From an uncultured Planctomycetota bacterium (GTDB taxonomy: Bacteria > Planctomycetota > Brocadiia > CAIUPP01), in the NCBI GenBank assembly GCA_903901045.1, contig CAIUPP010000010.1, forward strand, positions 100,742-164,741: a stretch of DNA of 64,000 nucleotides. Reading direction: 5' to 3'. Below the pieces are notes generated by a model, which worked only from the letters and a program-made list of their open reading frames with translations, searched no databases and was not told the origin of the DNA. Positions 51,194 to 58,408 of this stretch are shown here, in pieces; the first letter of the stretch is position 1; each line of letters opens with the position of its first letter. Both the position numbers and the translations under genes were made by a program.

Positions 51194-51394
51194 ATGACCG
51201 AGAAACTGCAACCCACCTCCCTTACTGTTGTACATATGCAACAGGTTCTGGCGGCGGCGGGTGGAAAGCCCGTGACCGAGGAGATGGTGCGTGGGGATAT
51301 TGAGGCGGGTGCGCCGGTAAACCCCGATGGAACAATTAACTTGATTCACTACGCCGCATGGCTCGTCCGACGGGAGGCTGCGCGTGGCGATTGA
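51194..51394 (+). CDS. Small protein carrying the terminase-type N-terminal domain
   Basis: 66 residues. A short lead followed by VLAAAGGKPVTEEMVRGDIEAGAPVNPDGTINLIHYAAWLVRR. The spacing and the final HYAAWLV match the module at the start of the HNH nuclease (VAYAAWLV) and the large terminase (FRYVAWLV). It may be a small terminase-like DNA-binding protein. Start chosen at ATG 51194; ribosome site weak. Confidence 0.55.
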   Translation: MTEKLQPTSLTVVHMQQVLAAAGGKPVTEEMVRGDIEAGAPVNPDGTINLIHYAAWLVRREAARGD

Positions 51395-51434
51395 GGTGAG
51401 AGAAGGCGGAACCGAACGGCGGGCATGCCACGCG

Positions 51435-51866
51435 CTATTTCACGCGCTCCCATGGCTCGATGCCGCCGGGGATCGTTCTGAAGAGCGGGTTCGTCTTGAA
51501 GGCGCTCAGGGACTGCAGCGTGTTGAACCGTTCAGGATTGCGCGTCTCAAGCTTCTGGAGCAGATGTCGCGCCTCATACTCCACCTGGCCGGCGGTCACC
51601 GTGATGCGTTCCACGCGACCCGGCGGCCTGCTTCCTGGGAGTTTGAAGGAGTACCCGCGCCGTCGGGCCTCGGTGTGGATGGTCCAGAGGTAAGCCGCGA
51701 TGGCCCGTCGGGGGAAGGGATGTTTGCGGAAACGCTCCAACTGCGGATGGCGTCTGTAGCCGGCGGTCTTGCCTTGAAGGACCGCCCGCGCCAAGAGGGC
51801 CTCGCGCCAGAGAGCGAGCAACCCTTGCGTGTCGAGGTAGCTTGGATTCAGGGACCACAGTCGCAT
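51435..51866 (-). CDS. Pyrimidine-dimer DNA glycosylase (T4 endonuclease V-like)
   Basis: About 143 residues opening MRLWSLNPSYLDTQGLLALWREALLA, then VLQGKTAGYRRHPQLERFR, the signature of the Pyr_excise family (DenV). These enzymes nick DNA at UV dimers. An in-frame ATG at 51875 is possible. The gene is on the minus strand directly ahead of the plus-strand terminase gene, against the local gene order, so it may be an independent insertion (inference). Confidence 0.8.
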   Translation of the reverse strand: MRLWSLNPSYLDTQGLLALWREALLARAVLQGKTAGYRRHPQLERFRKHPFPRRAIAAYLWTIHTEARRRGYSFKLPGSRPPGRVERITVTAGQVEYEARHLLQKLETRNPERFNTLQSLSAFKTNPLFRTIPGGIEPWERVK

Positions 51867-51925
51867 GGCACTCATTATCTACCCTGCGCGGCGAAAAGCC
51901 AAGGTACTTCCCCCGGAGATGGACT

Positions 51926-54190
51926 ATGCCGATTGACCCGCGACAACTGACTCCTACGGAACTCACCCGCCTGCTCAACTCCACCCCCCTGGGCGCGGTG
52001 ATTGACGAGCGACAGCTCCGGCGTCACCGCAATCGCGCGGGATTCCGGATTGGCGACGGGCGGCACGTGGATCTGTTCCGGTACGTCGCGTGGCTGGTCT
52101 GGGAGCGCCACAACCCGGCGCCCAAGAAGCCGGGGCGCGATTACGAGGCGATGAAGGAAGCGGCGCGTGCGCGCAACGCCATGCTCTCCCAGGCTGGCCG
52201 GGATATCGGCGACCTGCCGGAGGTGGTCGACGCCGAGCGAAAGGAAAGGGCGAGCCGGGACTTCCGGTTGTTCTGCGAAGCGTACTTCCCGGAAACGTTT
52301 CACCTAGAATGGTCACCGGACCACCTGCGCGTCATCCACAAGATTGAACAGGCCGTCCTGCACGGCGGATTGTTCGCGATGGCAATGCCCAGAGGATCTG
52401 GAAAGACGAGCCTATGCGAGACAGCTTGTCTCTGGGCAATCCTGTACGGGCACCGGGAGTTTGTCTGCTTGATCGGCTCCGACGAGAAATCGGCGCTGGA
52501 GATGCTGGAGAGCATCAAGATGGAGTTGGACTCCAACGACCTGCTCCTGGAGGACTTCCCGGAGGCTGTTTATCCGATCCAGAAGCTCGACGGCATCGCC
52601 CACCGCGCCAACGGACAGCTCTACCAGGGGGAGCGCACGCATATCGGTTGGACGGCCAAGGAGGTCGTCCTGCCGACCATCCCGGGCAGTGCCGCCTCAG
52701 GCGCCATCATCCGCGTGGCGGGGATTACGGGCCGAATCCGCGGGATGAAGTACAAACGCCCGGACGGACGCGGCGCCCGACCGTCGCTGGTCGTGATTGA
52801 TGACCCCCAAACGGACGAGTCCGCACGCTCGCCTTCCCAGTGCCAGAACCGTGAAGCGGTCCTTGCCGGCGCGGTCCTGGGCCTGGCGGGGCCGGGGCAG
52901 AAGATCGCGGGTGTCATGCCCTGCACAGTCATCTGCCGACACGACATGGCCGACAACATTCTCGACCGCGACAAGCATCCGGATTGGCAGGGTGAACGGA
53001 CGAAGATGCTCTACTCGTTCCCCAGAAACGACAAACTCTGGTCGGAATACGAACAGATCCGGTCGGCGGAATTGAAGGTCGAGCGGGGGCTGGCCAAGGC
53101 CACGGAATTCTACCGTGAGCACCAGGCGGCGATGGACGACGGGGCGTCGGTCGCCTGGGCAGCGCGGTACAACCCCGACGAGGCCTCCGCCATCCAGCAT
53201 GCCATGAATTTGAAGTTTCAGGACGAAGGTGCCTTCTTCGCCGAGTACCAGAACGAACCGATGGACACGGTGAACGAGGAAGGGGTCCTGACCGCCGATG
53301 GCATCGCCGGCAAGACCAACGGGATGGAGCGGGGACTCCTTTCCATCGGCTGCACGCACCTGACGGCGTTCATCGACGTCCAGCAGAAGCTGCTGTTCTG
53401 GGTGGTGGCGGCCTGGGATGACGAGTTTACGGGGTTCGTGGCGGACTACGGTGCGTGGCCGGACCAGGGGAAGGGGTACTTCACGCTGCGCGATACCCGG
53501 CGGACGCTGGAGCGCGCCTCGCCGCGGGCGGGGATGGAGGGCGCAATCTACGCCGGCATGGAGTCGCTCACGGGCCACATCCTCGGCAGGGAATGGCGGC
53601 GCGACGATGGCGCGATGATGCGCGTCGAACGCTGTCTCATTGATGCCAACTGGGGCCAGAGCACTGATGTGGTCTACCAATTCTGCAGGCAGAGCGGATA
53701 CGCCCCCATCCTGCTGCCCAGCCACGGGAAGTACGTGGGTGCCAGCAGCATCCCCTTCTCGGAGTACATGCGGAAGCGCGGCGAGCGCGTCGGGCATAAC
53801 TGGCGCATCCCCAGCGTCAAGGGGAAACGTGCCGTGCGCCACGTCATCTATGACACCAACTACTGGAAATCTTTCATCCACAGCAGGCTGGTGGTGCCGA
53901 TGGGCGATTCGGGATGCCTGTCCCTCTTCGGGCGCAACCCGGAAACGCACCGCCTCTTCGCCGAGCACCTGACCGCCGAATACAAGGTCCGCACCGAGGG
54001 GCGCGGCCGCGTGGTGGATGAATGGAAGATGAAGCCGAACCAGTCCGACAACCACTGGCTGGACGGCATCGTCGGCTGCGCCGTGGCGGCCTCCATCCAG
54101 GGGGTCTCGCTGGCGGGCACGCAGGAGAAGTCCGCGAGGCCAAACCGCCCTATTCGACTCAGCGAGATCCGAAAGCAAAGGGGGCGGTAG
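51926..54190 (+). CDS. Phage terminase large subunit (GpA-like) with extra N-terminal module
   Basis: 754 residues from an ATG with GGAG upstream. Residues 8-60 hold the module LTRLLNSTPLGAVIDERQLRRHR...LFRYVAWLV shared with the HNH protein. Then the packaging ATPase: Walker A MPRGSGKTSL at about 153, Walker B LVVIDDPQ at about 288, GRIRGMKYK and a C-terminal nuclease-like domain with FIDVQQKLLFW and VERCLIDANW (candidate metal-binding Asp residues). It cuts and packages the phage genome into the portal. The next gene follows without a gap. Confidence 0.88.
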   Translation: MPIDPRQLTPTELTRLLNSTPLGAVIDERQLRRHRNRAGFRIGDGRHVDLFRYVAWLVWERHNPAPKKPGRDYEAMKEAARARNAMLSQAGRDIGDLPEVVDAERKERASRDFRLFCEAYFPETFHLEWSPDHLRVIHKIEQAVLHGGLFAMAMPRGSGKTSLCETACLWAILYGHREFVCLIGSDEKSALEMLESIKMELDSNDLLLEDFPEAVYPIQKLDGIAHRANGQLYQGERTHIGWTAKEVVLPTIPGSAASGAIIRVAGITGRIRGMKYKRPDGRGARPSLVVIDDPQTDESARSPSQCQNREAVLAGAVLGLAGPGQKIAGVMPCTVICRHDMADNILDRDKHPDWQGERTKMLYSFPRNDKLWSEYEQIRSAELKVERGLAKATEFYREHQAAMDDGASVAWAARYNPDEASAIQHAMNLKFQDEGAFFAEYQNEPMDTVNEEGVLTADGIAGKTNGMERGLLSIGCTHLTAFIDVQQKLLFWVVAAWDDEFTGFVADYGAWPDQGKGYFTLRDTRRTLERASPRAGMEGAIYAGMESLTGHILGREWRRDDGAMMRVERCLIDANWGQSTDVVYQFCRQSGYAPILLPSHGKYVGASSIPFSEYMRKRGERVGHNWRIPSVKGKRAVRHVIYDTNYWKSFIHSRLVVPMGDSGCLSLFGRNPETHRLFAEHLTAEYKVRTEGRGRVVDEWKMKPNQSDNHWLDGIVGCAVAASIQGVSLAGTQEKSARPNRPIRLSEIRKQRGR

Positions 54191-54361
54191 ATGCAGGAGA
54201 GCCGAAGCCAGGAGAAGCGGGGATTGGAGTGCCCGAAGTGCGGGTGCAAGGACCTGCGCGTTGTCTACAGGCGGGCGAAACCTGGTGGACGGGTTCTGCG
54301 CAGGCGGGAGTGTCGCCACTGCGGACGACGCATGAGCACCTATGAGACGGGGATTGGATGA
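54191..54361 (+). CDS. Small zinc-ribbon protein
   Basis: 56 residues with two cysteine pairs, CPKCGC and CRHCGR, and the helper pattern RVVYRR...RRRECRHCGRRMSTYE, close to the zinc ribbon of NrdR and of the phage Com/Mom regulator type. ATG follows the terminase stop directly. It was too short for routine ORF listing but the frame is clear. Confidence 0.72.
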   Translation: MQESRSQEKRGLECPKCGCKDLRVVYRRAKPGGRVLRRRECRHCGRRMSTYETGIG

Positions 54362-54457
54362 ACCCTCTGGGTGCGCCTTTCATAAACGTTTTTCTTGTGG
54401 GAGGGTCCGAGGTAATCCGTTTTCCGGCGGCGTAACGGTTTTTCCCATGGGGGCGAC

Positions 54458-54516
54458 TTGACACGGCCCAGCAGTTGTTATAAAACGTCGGAAGTTATAC
54501 ATATCTTCCGACGTTT
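54458..54516 (+). promoter_or_regulatory. Promoter and palindromic operator of the AbiE operon
   Basis: TTGACA (54458-54463) and TATAAA (54479-54484) are 15 bases apart. The perfect inverted repeat AAACGTCGGAAG / CTTCCGACGTTT (54483-54494 and 54505-54516, 10-base spacer) begins inside the -10 box and ends 21 bases ahead of the start codon. AbiEi antitoxins bind such repeats to repress their own operon. Confidence 0.72.
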
Positions 54517-54537
54517 CATTACAGGCAGGGGATTGCC

Positions 54538-55140
54538 GTGAAGACGTCTCAGACAGACCGGATTCTGAAACTGGCACGTAAGACCGGAATGGTCCGGCCC
54601 AGAGATCTGAAGGCTCTGGGCATCCCCGAGGTCTACCTCTGGCGACTCCATCGCCGGGGCTTTATCGAACGGGTCGGACGTGGCCTCTATATGACGAACG
54701 ACGGTTCGGCGACCCAGAACCACAGCCTGGCCGAAGCCGCCAAGCGAGTCCCCCACGCCATCGTCTGTCTGATCTCCGCTCTTGGTTTTCACGAGATGAC
54801 CACGCAGATTCCTCACGAGGTGTGGCTGGCGATAGGGGCCAAAGCTCGAAGCCCCAAGCCCAATGGTCTCTCGCTGCGAATTGTCCGGTTCTCCGGCCAG
54901 CCCATGGTCTCCGGCATTGAAGAACACTCCATCGAGGGAGTGGCTGTCCGAATCTACAATCCAGCCAAGACCGTCGCCGATTGCTTCAAGTACCGAAACA
55001 AGATCGGCCTGGACGTTGCCCTGGAAGCCCTTCGAGACTGCAAGCGACAGCGGCGGGCGACGATGGATGAACTCTGGCGGTATGCGAAGGTCTGTCGCGT
55101 GGCGAATGTGATGCGTCCCTACCTGGAGGCCCTCGCATGA
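54538..55140 (+). CDS. AbiEi-type antitoxin (type IV)
   Basis: 200 residues from a GTG with AGGGGA upstream. N-terminal winged HTH (ILKLARKTGMVRPRDLKALGIPEVYLWRLHRRGFIERVGRGLYM, seen as two parts) is the AbiEi antitoxin domain, followed by the AbiEi C-terminal fold (LSLRIVRFSG, VAVRIYNPAKTVADCFKYRNKIGLD). Operator in front. It is coupled to the toxin by an ATGA overlap. The pair lies between terminase and portal. Confidence 0.92.
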   Translation: MKTSQTDRILKLARKTGMVRPRDLKALGIPEVYLWRLHRRGFIERVGRGLYMTNDGSATQNHSLAEAAKRVPHAIVCLISALGFHEMTTQIPHEVWLAIGAKARSPKPNGLSLRIVRFSGQPMVSGIEEHSIEGVAVRIYNPAKTVADCFKYRNKIGLDVALEALRDCKRQRRATMDELWRYAKVCRVANVMRPYLEALA

Positions 55141-56054
55141 CCGAGAAGCCCCTTCGCAACATCGCCGCTTCCGTCAGCCAGCGTCTGACCAATGTGTCCC
55201 GGCAGAAGGATGAGAACTTCCAGCTACTCTTGACTCGCTATGGCATTGAACGCTTCCTTTACCGCCTCACCCAGTCCGAACATTCCGGTCAGTTCATACT
55301 CAAGGGGGCCATGCTTTTCTCGCTGTGGAACGACCAGCCGCATCGCCCCACCCGCGACCTCGACCTTGAGGGACGAGGGGATAGCACTGCCGCCCATCTC
55401 AAGACGGTCTTTCAGGACGTGTGCAAAGTAAAGGTGGAGCCCGATGGATTGGAGTTCGATCCGGAGAGCGTCCAGGCGGCTCCGATTCGTGAGGAACAAG
55501 CGTACGGCGGCGTGAGAGTCGAACTGGTTGCCCGCCTCGCCCAGGCGCGGCTTCGGCTACAGATCGATGTGGGATTTGGCGATGCGCTCATCCCCACGCC
55601 AGAGGCGGTGGATTTCCCGTCTCTCCTGGGTTTCCCACCACCGCACCTGTTGGCTTATCGACGCGAGACGGTGGTAGCTGAGAAGTTTCAGGCGATGGTG
55701 GTGTTGGGCATCGCCAACAGCCGGATGAAAGACTTCTGCGACCTCTGGACGTTCGCGGCGCAGTTCGAGTTCGAGGGCGCGTCTCTATCGCGCGCCTTGA
55801 AGGCCACCTTCGCTCGAAGGAAGACGGCGCTGCCCACGGCGCCACCCTTGGCGCTGACGGCGGAGTTCTACCAGGACAAAGCCAAGCAGTCCCAGTGGGA
55901 TGCGTTTTTGCGTAAAGGACTGCTCCGGTCCCAGCGAAAGACCCTGTCCGAGGTCGCAGAGATGCTCACCGAGTTCCTGATGCCGCCGGCGCTGGCGACG
56001 GCGAACGGCCAGGCGTTCCAGAAACTCTGGACTGCCGGTGGCCCGTGGAAATGA
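55137..56054 (+). CDS. AbiEii-type nucleotidyltransferase toxin
   Basis: 305 residues. Nucleotidyltransferase motif FILKGAMLFSLW (residues 53-64; family usually KGG) and TRDLDLEG with the paired Asp at about 74 and 76, then LQIDVGFGDAL with a third acidic residue and VVAEKFQAMVVLG. AbiEii blocks growth until neutralised by AbiEi. The Gly-to-Ala change in the KGG motif occurs in part of the family, so activity is not excluded. Confidence 0.9.
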   Translation: MTEKPLRNIAASVSQRLTNVSRQKDENFQLLLTRYGIERFLYRLTQSEHSGQFILKGAMLFSLWNDQPHRPTRDLDLEGRGDSTAAHLKTVFQDVCKVKVEPDGLEFDPESVQAAPIREEQAYGGVRVELVARLAQARLRLQIDVGFGDALIPTPEAVDFPSLLGFPPPHLLAYRRETVVAEKFQAMVVLGIANSRMKDFCDLWTFAAQFEFEGASLSRALKATFARRKTALPTAPPLALTAEFYQDKAKQSQWDAFLRKGLLRSQRKTLSEVAEMLTEFLMPPALATANGQAFQKLWTAGGPWK

Positions 56055-56470
56055 GCAGGTACCACGCAGTCTCTGTAAAACACGATAAGCAGCTGACTTG
56101 GACGCCGGGATAGCCCGCCGCTTGTTGCGCCGTCGTGCAGTTTCACCCCTTCCCTGACTCACCCCTCCTTTCGACGAGCGGGACCGGCCAAATTGCGGCC
56201 ATTTTAGATAATCAAGGTTAATTCTAGGGCCGCGCTTTAGAAACTCAGGGTTCACGGCCGGCGGCATTGGAATTCACACCCAGTGATCGCGTGTGCGTGC
56301 ATGCGGGACTCCTCGCCATTCTCTCCCCGCTAGGTGTCCGAAAGCCCCCCGGAGGCGCAGTACCTGAATCCGATTGACGCTAGGGCAACCCGAGGAGCCA
56401 TTCGAAGTGTATGTACTCCGTTTCGCGCAGATTGCCTGGCACGCAATCTGTGCAAAGTACAGTACACACC

Positions 56471-56590
56471 ATGAAGAGGAGTTCCGGGAAACACGAGGCG
56501 CAACTTCTGGCCCATGCCCGGCTGCGGAACATCCGCAAGCTCAAGACGGGTGAACTGACCGTGAACTTCCCGCCCTTCTTTCCCCATTAG
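56471..56590 (+). CDS. Short ORF of 39 codons
   Basis: MKRSSGKHEAQLLAHARLRN, then IRKLKTGELTVNFPPFFPH. Basic helical start and a hydrophobic end. No ribosome site stands out. It could be the trace of a displaced small phage gene between terminase and portal; support is weak. Confidence 0.3.
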   Translation: MKRSSGKHEAQLLAHARLRNIRKLKTGELTVNFPPFFPH

Positions 56591-56613
56591 CTGTTCGAAA
56601 CCCCCTTCTTTCC

Positions 56614-56641
56614 AAAATAGTTCCACTGGTGGAACTATTTT
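56614..56641 (+). terminator. 13-bp palindrome followed by T-run
   Basis: AAAATAGTTCCAC (56614-56626) and GTGGAACTATTTT (56629-56641) with a two-base centre, followed by TT. The tight centre suits an operator or a terminator; located after the AbiE pair and before the portal genes. Confidence 0.5.
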
Positions 56642-56738
56642 TCCCCCAAACCCCGATTTTTCGGTCAGCTCCCGAAACTACCGCATATGTACACAGTATG
56701 GGGATGCACTTGGCGCGGCCCCCTCTGTGGAGAGTGCG

Positions 56739-56936
56739 ATGGCGAAGGAACTGACCGACCGCATCAAGGACGCCGCCCAGGAACCTTCTGAGGTTACCGG
56801 CGACTCCGGCTCGATGAAACAGCAGCCGCTCCCGCACGTGATCGAATCGGACCGATATCTGCGTTCCGCAGCGGCGACGCGCCGCAGGAATCGCGGCCTG
56901 AACATCTCCAAGTTTTCTCCTCCGGGAGCTTCCTGA
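56739..56936 (+). CDS. Small hypothetical head protein
   Basis: 65 residues from an ATG with GGAGA upstream. Polar, ending YLRSAAATRRRNRGLNISKFSPPG. Its TGA overlaps the portal ATG by one base. Position between terminase and portal matches the head-joining gene slot of lambda-like phages, but sequence shows no known motif. Confidence 0.55.
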   Translation: MAKELTDRIKDAAQEPSEVTGDSGSMKQQPLPHVIESDRYLRSAAATRRRNRGLNISKFSPPGAS

Positions 56937-58408
56937 TGACCGCCGCGGCTGAGAAGAAGCCGGTTCACCTGAGCGCCATGCATTCCCAGGGGCGCCTGCG
57001 CACCATCCCGGTACGTGTGCGAGCGCGGTTCGATTCGGCCGCCACGAATGAGGATAACCGCCGACATTGGGCGAACGCCGACGCGCTTTCGGCGGACTCC
57101 GCCGCCAGTGCCGAGGTGCGCCGGACGCTGCGCAACCGCTCCCGTTACGAGGTGGCCAATAACAGCTACGCCAGGGGCATCGTCCTGACGCTGGCCAACG
57201 ACACCATCGGCACCGGCCCCCGGCTCCAGATGCTCCTGGAGGCCGATTCCCTGAACCGCGAGGTCGAGCGGCAGTTTGACCTGTGGGCGCAGGAGGTTTC
57301 GCTGGCGGAGAAGCTGCGCACCATGCGCATGGCCAGGGCGCAGGATGGGGAAGCGTTCGCGATCCTGGTCAACAACCCCGGGATGGACCACTCCGTCAAG
57401 CTGGACATGAGGCTGATCGAGGCGGACCAGGTGACCAGCCCGATGGGGAACATTCTCGACCCGAACGAAGTGGACGGCATCCGCCTGGATGTCTACGGCT
57501 ACCCCTCGGTCTATCACGTCCTGACGGAGCACCCCGGCGGAAACACCTGGAACTTCACCGACGACATCACCGACATCCCGGCCTCCAGCATGGTCCATCT
57601 CTTCCGCCAGGAGCGGCCCGGCCAGCACAGGGGCATCCCGGAGATCACCCCGGCCCTGCCGCTCTTCGCGCAGCTCAGGCGGTTCACCCTGGCGGTCCTG
57701 TCGGCGGCCGAAGCGGCCGCCGATTTCGCCGGCATCCTCTACACGGATGCACCGGCATCGGGGGAAGCGGACGCCGTCGAGCCGATGGACTCCATCGAGT
57801 TGGAGCGCAACATGCTCCTGACCATGCCTGGGGGATGGAAGATGAGCCAGGTGGAACCGATGCAGCCGACGACGACGTATGCGGAGTTCAAGAAGGAAAT
57901 CCTCAACGAGATCGCCCGCTGCCTCAACATGCCCTTCAACGTCGCGGCGGGGAATTCCTCCGGCTACAACTACGCCTCCGGAAGGCTCGACCACCAGACC
58001 TACTTCAAGGCCATCCGGGTAGACCAGACGTTCTTCGCGGGGAGGGTGCTGGACCGAATCCTGGCGGCCTGGCTCTGGGAATACTCCCTGACCCCCGATG
58101 CGACGTTCGACCACCCCCTGACCGGCGCCAGCCGACTGCTGCCGACGCATCAGTGGTTTTGGGACGGAATGGAGCACGTGGACCCGGCGAAGGAGGCCAA
58201 CGCCCAGGAGACCCGCCTCAAGAACTACACCACCACGCTGGCCCAGGAGTACGCGCGCCAGGGGAAGGATTGGGAGGCGGAGCTTCGCCAGCGCGCGCGT
58301 GAGCGGGCGCTTATGAAGGAACTGGGGCTGGACGATGCGCAGAGCCTTCCCAAGGCTGCGGCACCCGGACCGGCAGAACCATTGGCGGGCGATACGGAGG
58401 GGGATTGA
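56936..58408 (+). CDS. Phage portal protein (lambda GpB type)
   Basis: 490 residues. Family patterns: RRTLRNRSRYEVANNSYARGIVLTLANDTIGTGPRLQ (in parts), MRLIEADQV, HLFRQERPGQHRGIPE and, at about 340, SSGYNYASGRLDHQTYF. The portal forms the dodecameric gate in the head vertex. Its last base overlaps the start of the capsid fusion gene. The GYNYASGRLDHQ segment also occurs in the sigma-like protein at 46124. Confidence 0.92.
   Translation: MTAAAEKKPVHLSAMHSQGRLRTIPVRVRARFDSAATNEDNRRHWANADALSADSAASAEVRRTLRNRSRYEVANNSYARGIVLTLANDTIGTGPRLQMLLEADSLNREVERQFDLWAQEVSLAEKLRTMRMARAQDGEAFAILVNNPGMDHSVKLDMRLIEADQVTSPMGNILDPNEVDGIRLDVYGYPSVYHVLTEHPGGNTWNFTDDITDIPASSMVHLFRQERPGQHRGIPEITPALPLFAQLRRFTLAVLSAAEAAADFAGILYTDAPASGEADAVEPMDSIELERNMLLTMPGGWKMSQVEPMQPTTTYAEFKKEILNEIARCLNMPFNVAAGNSSGYNYASGRLDHQTYFKAIRVDQTFFAGRVLDRILAAWLWEYSLTPDATFDHPLTGASRLLPTHQWFWDGMEHVDPAKEANAQETRLKNYTTTLAQEYARQGKDWEAELRQRARERALMKELGLDDAQSLPKAAAPGPAEPLAGDTEGD

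Larger units (their letters stand above)
56055..56738. other. Non-coding stretch behind the AbiE pair
   Basis: About 680 bases, less GC-rich, with no gene longer than 60 codons that looks protein-like. It holds a 39-codon ORF (56471-56590) and a 13-bp palindrome, listed separately. The stretch probably came with the AbiE insertion. Confidence 0.5.

Noticed and set aside
49515..51197. 560-codon plus-strand frame across the minus-strand operon
   Set aside because: The four minus-strand genes have proper ribosome sites and recognisable or protein-like sequence; the long frame is their shadow.
56678..58177. 499-codon minus-strand frame opposite the portal gene
   Set aside because: Antisense shadow of the portal; no domain and no ribosome site.
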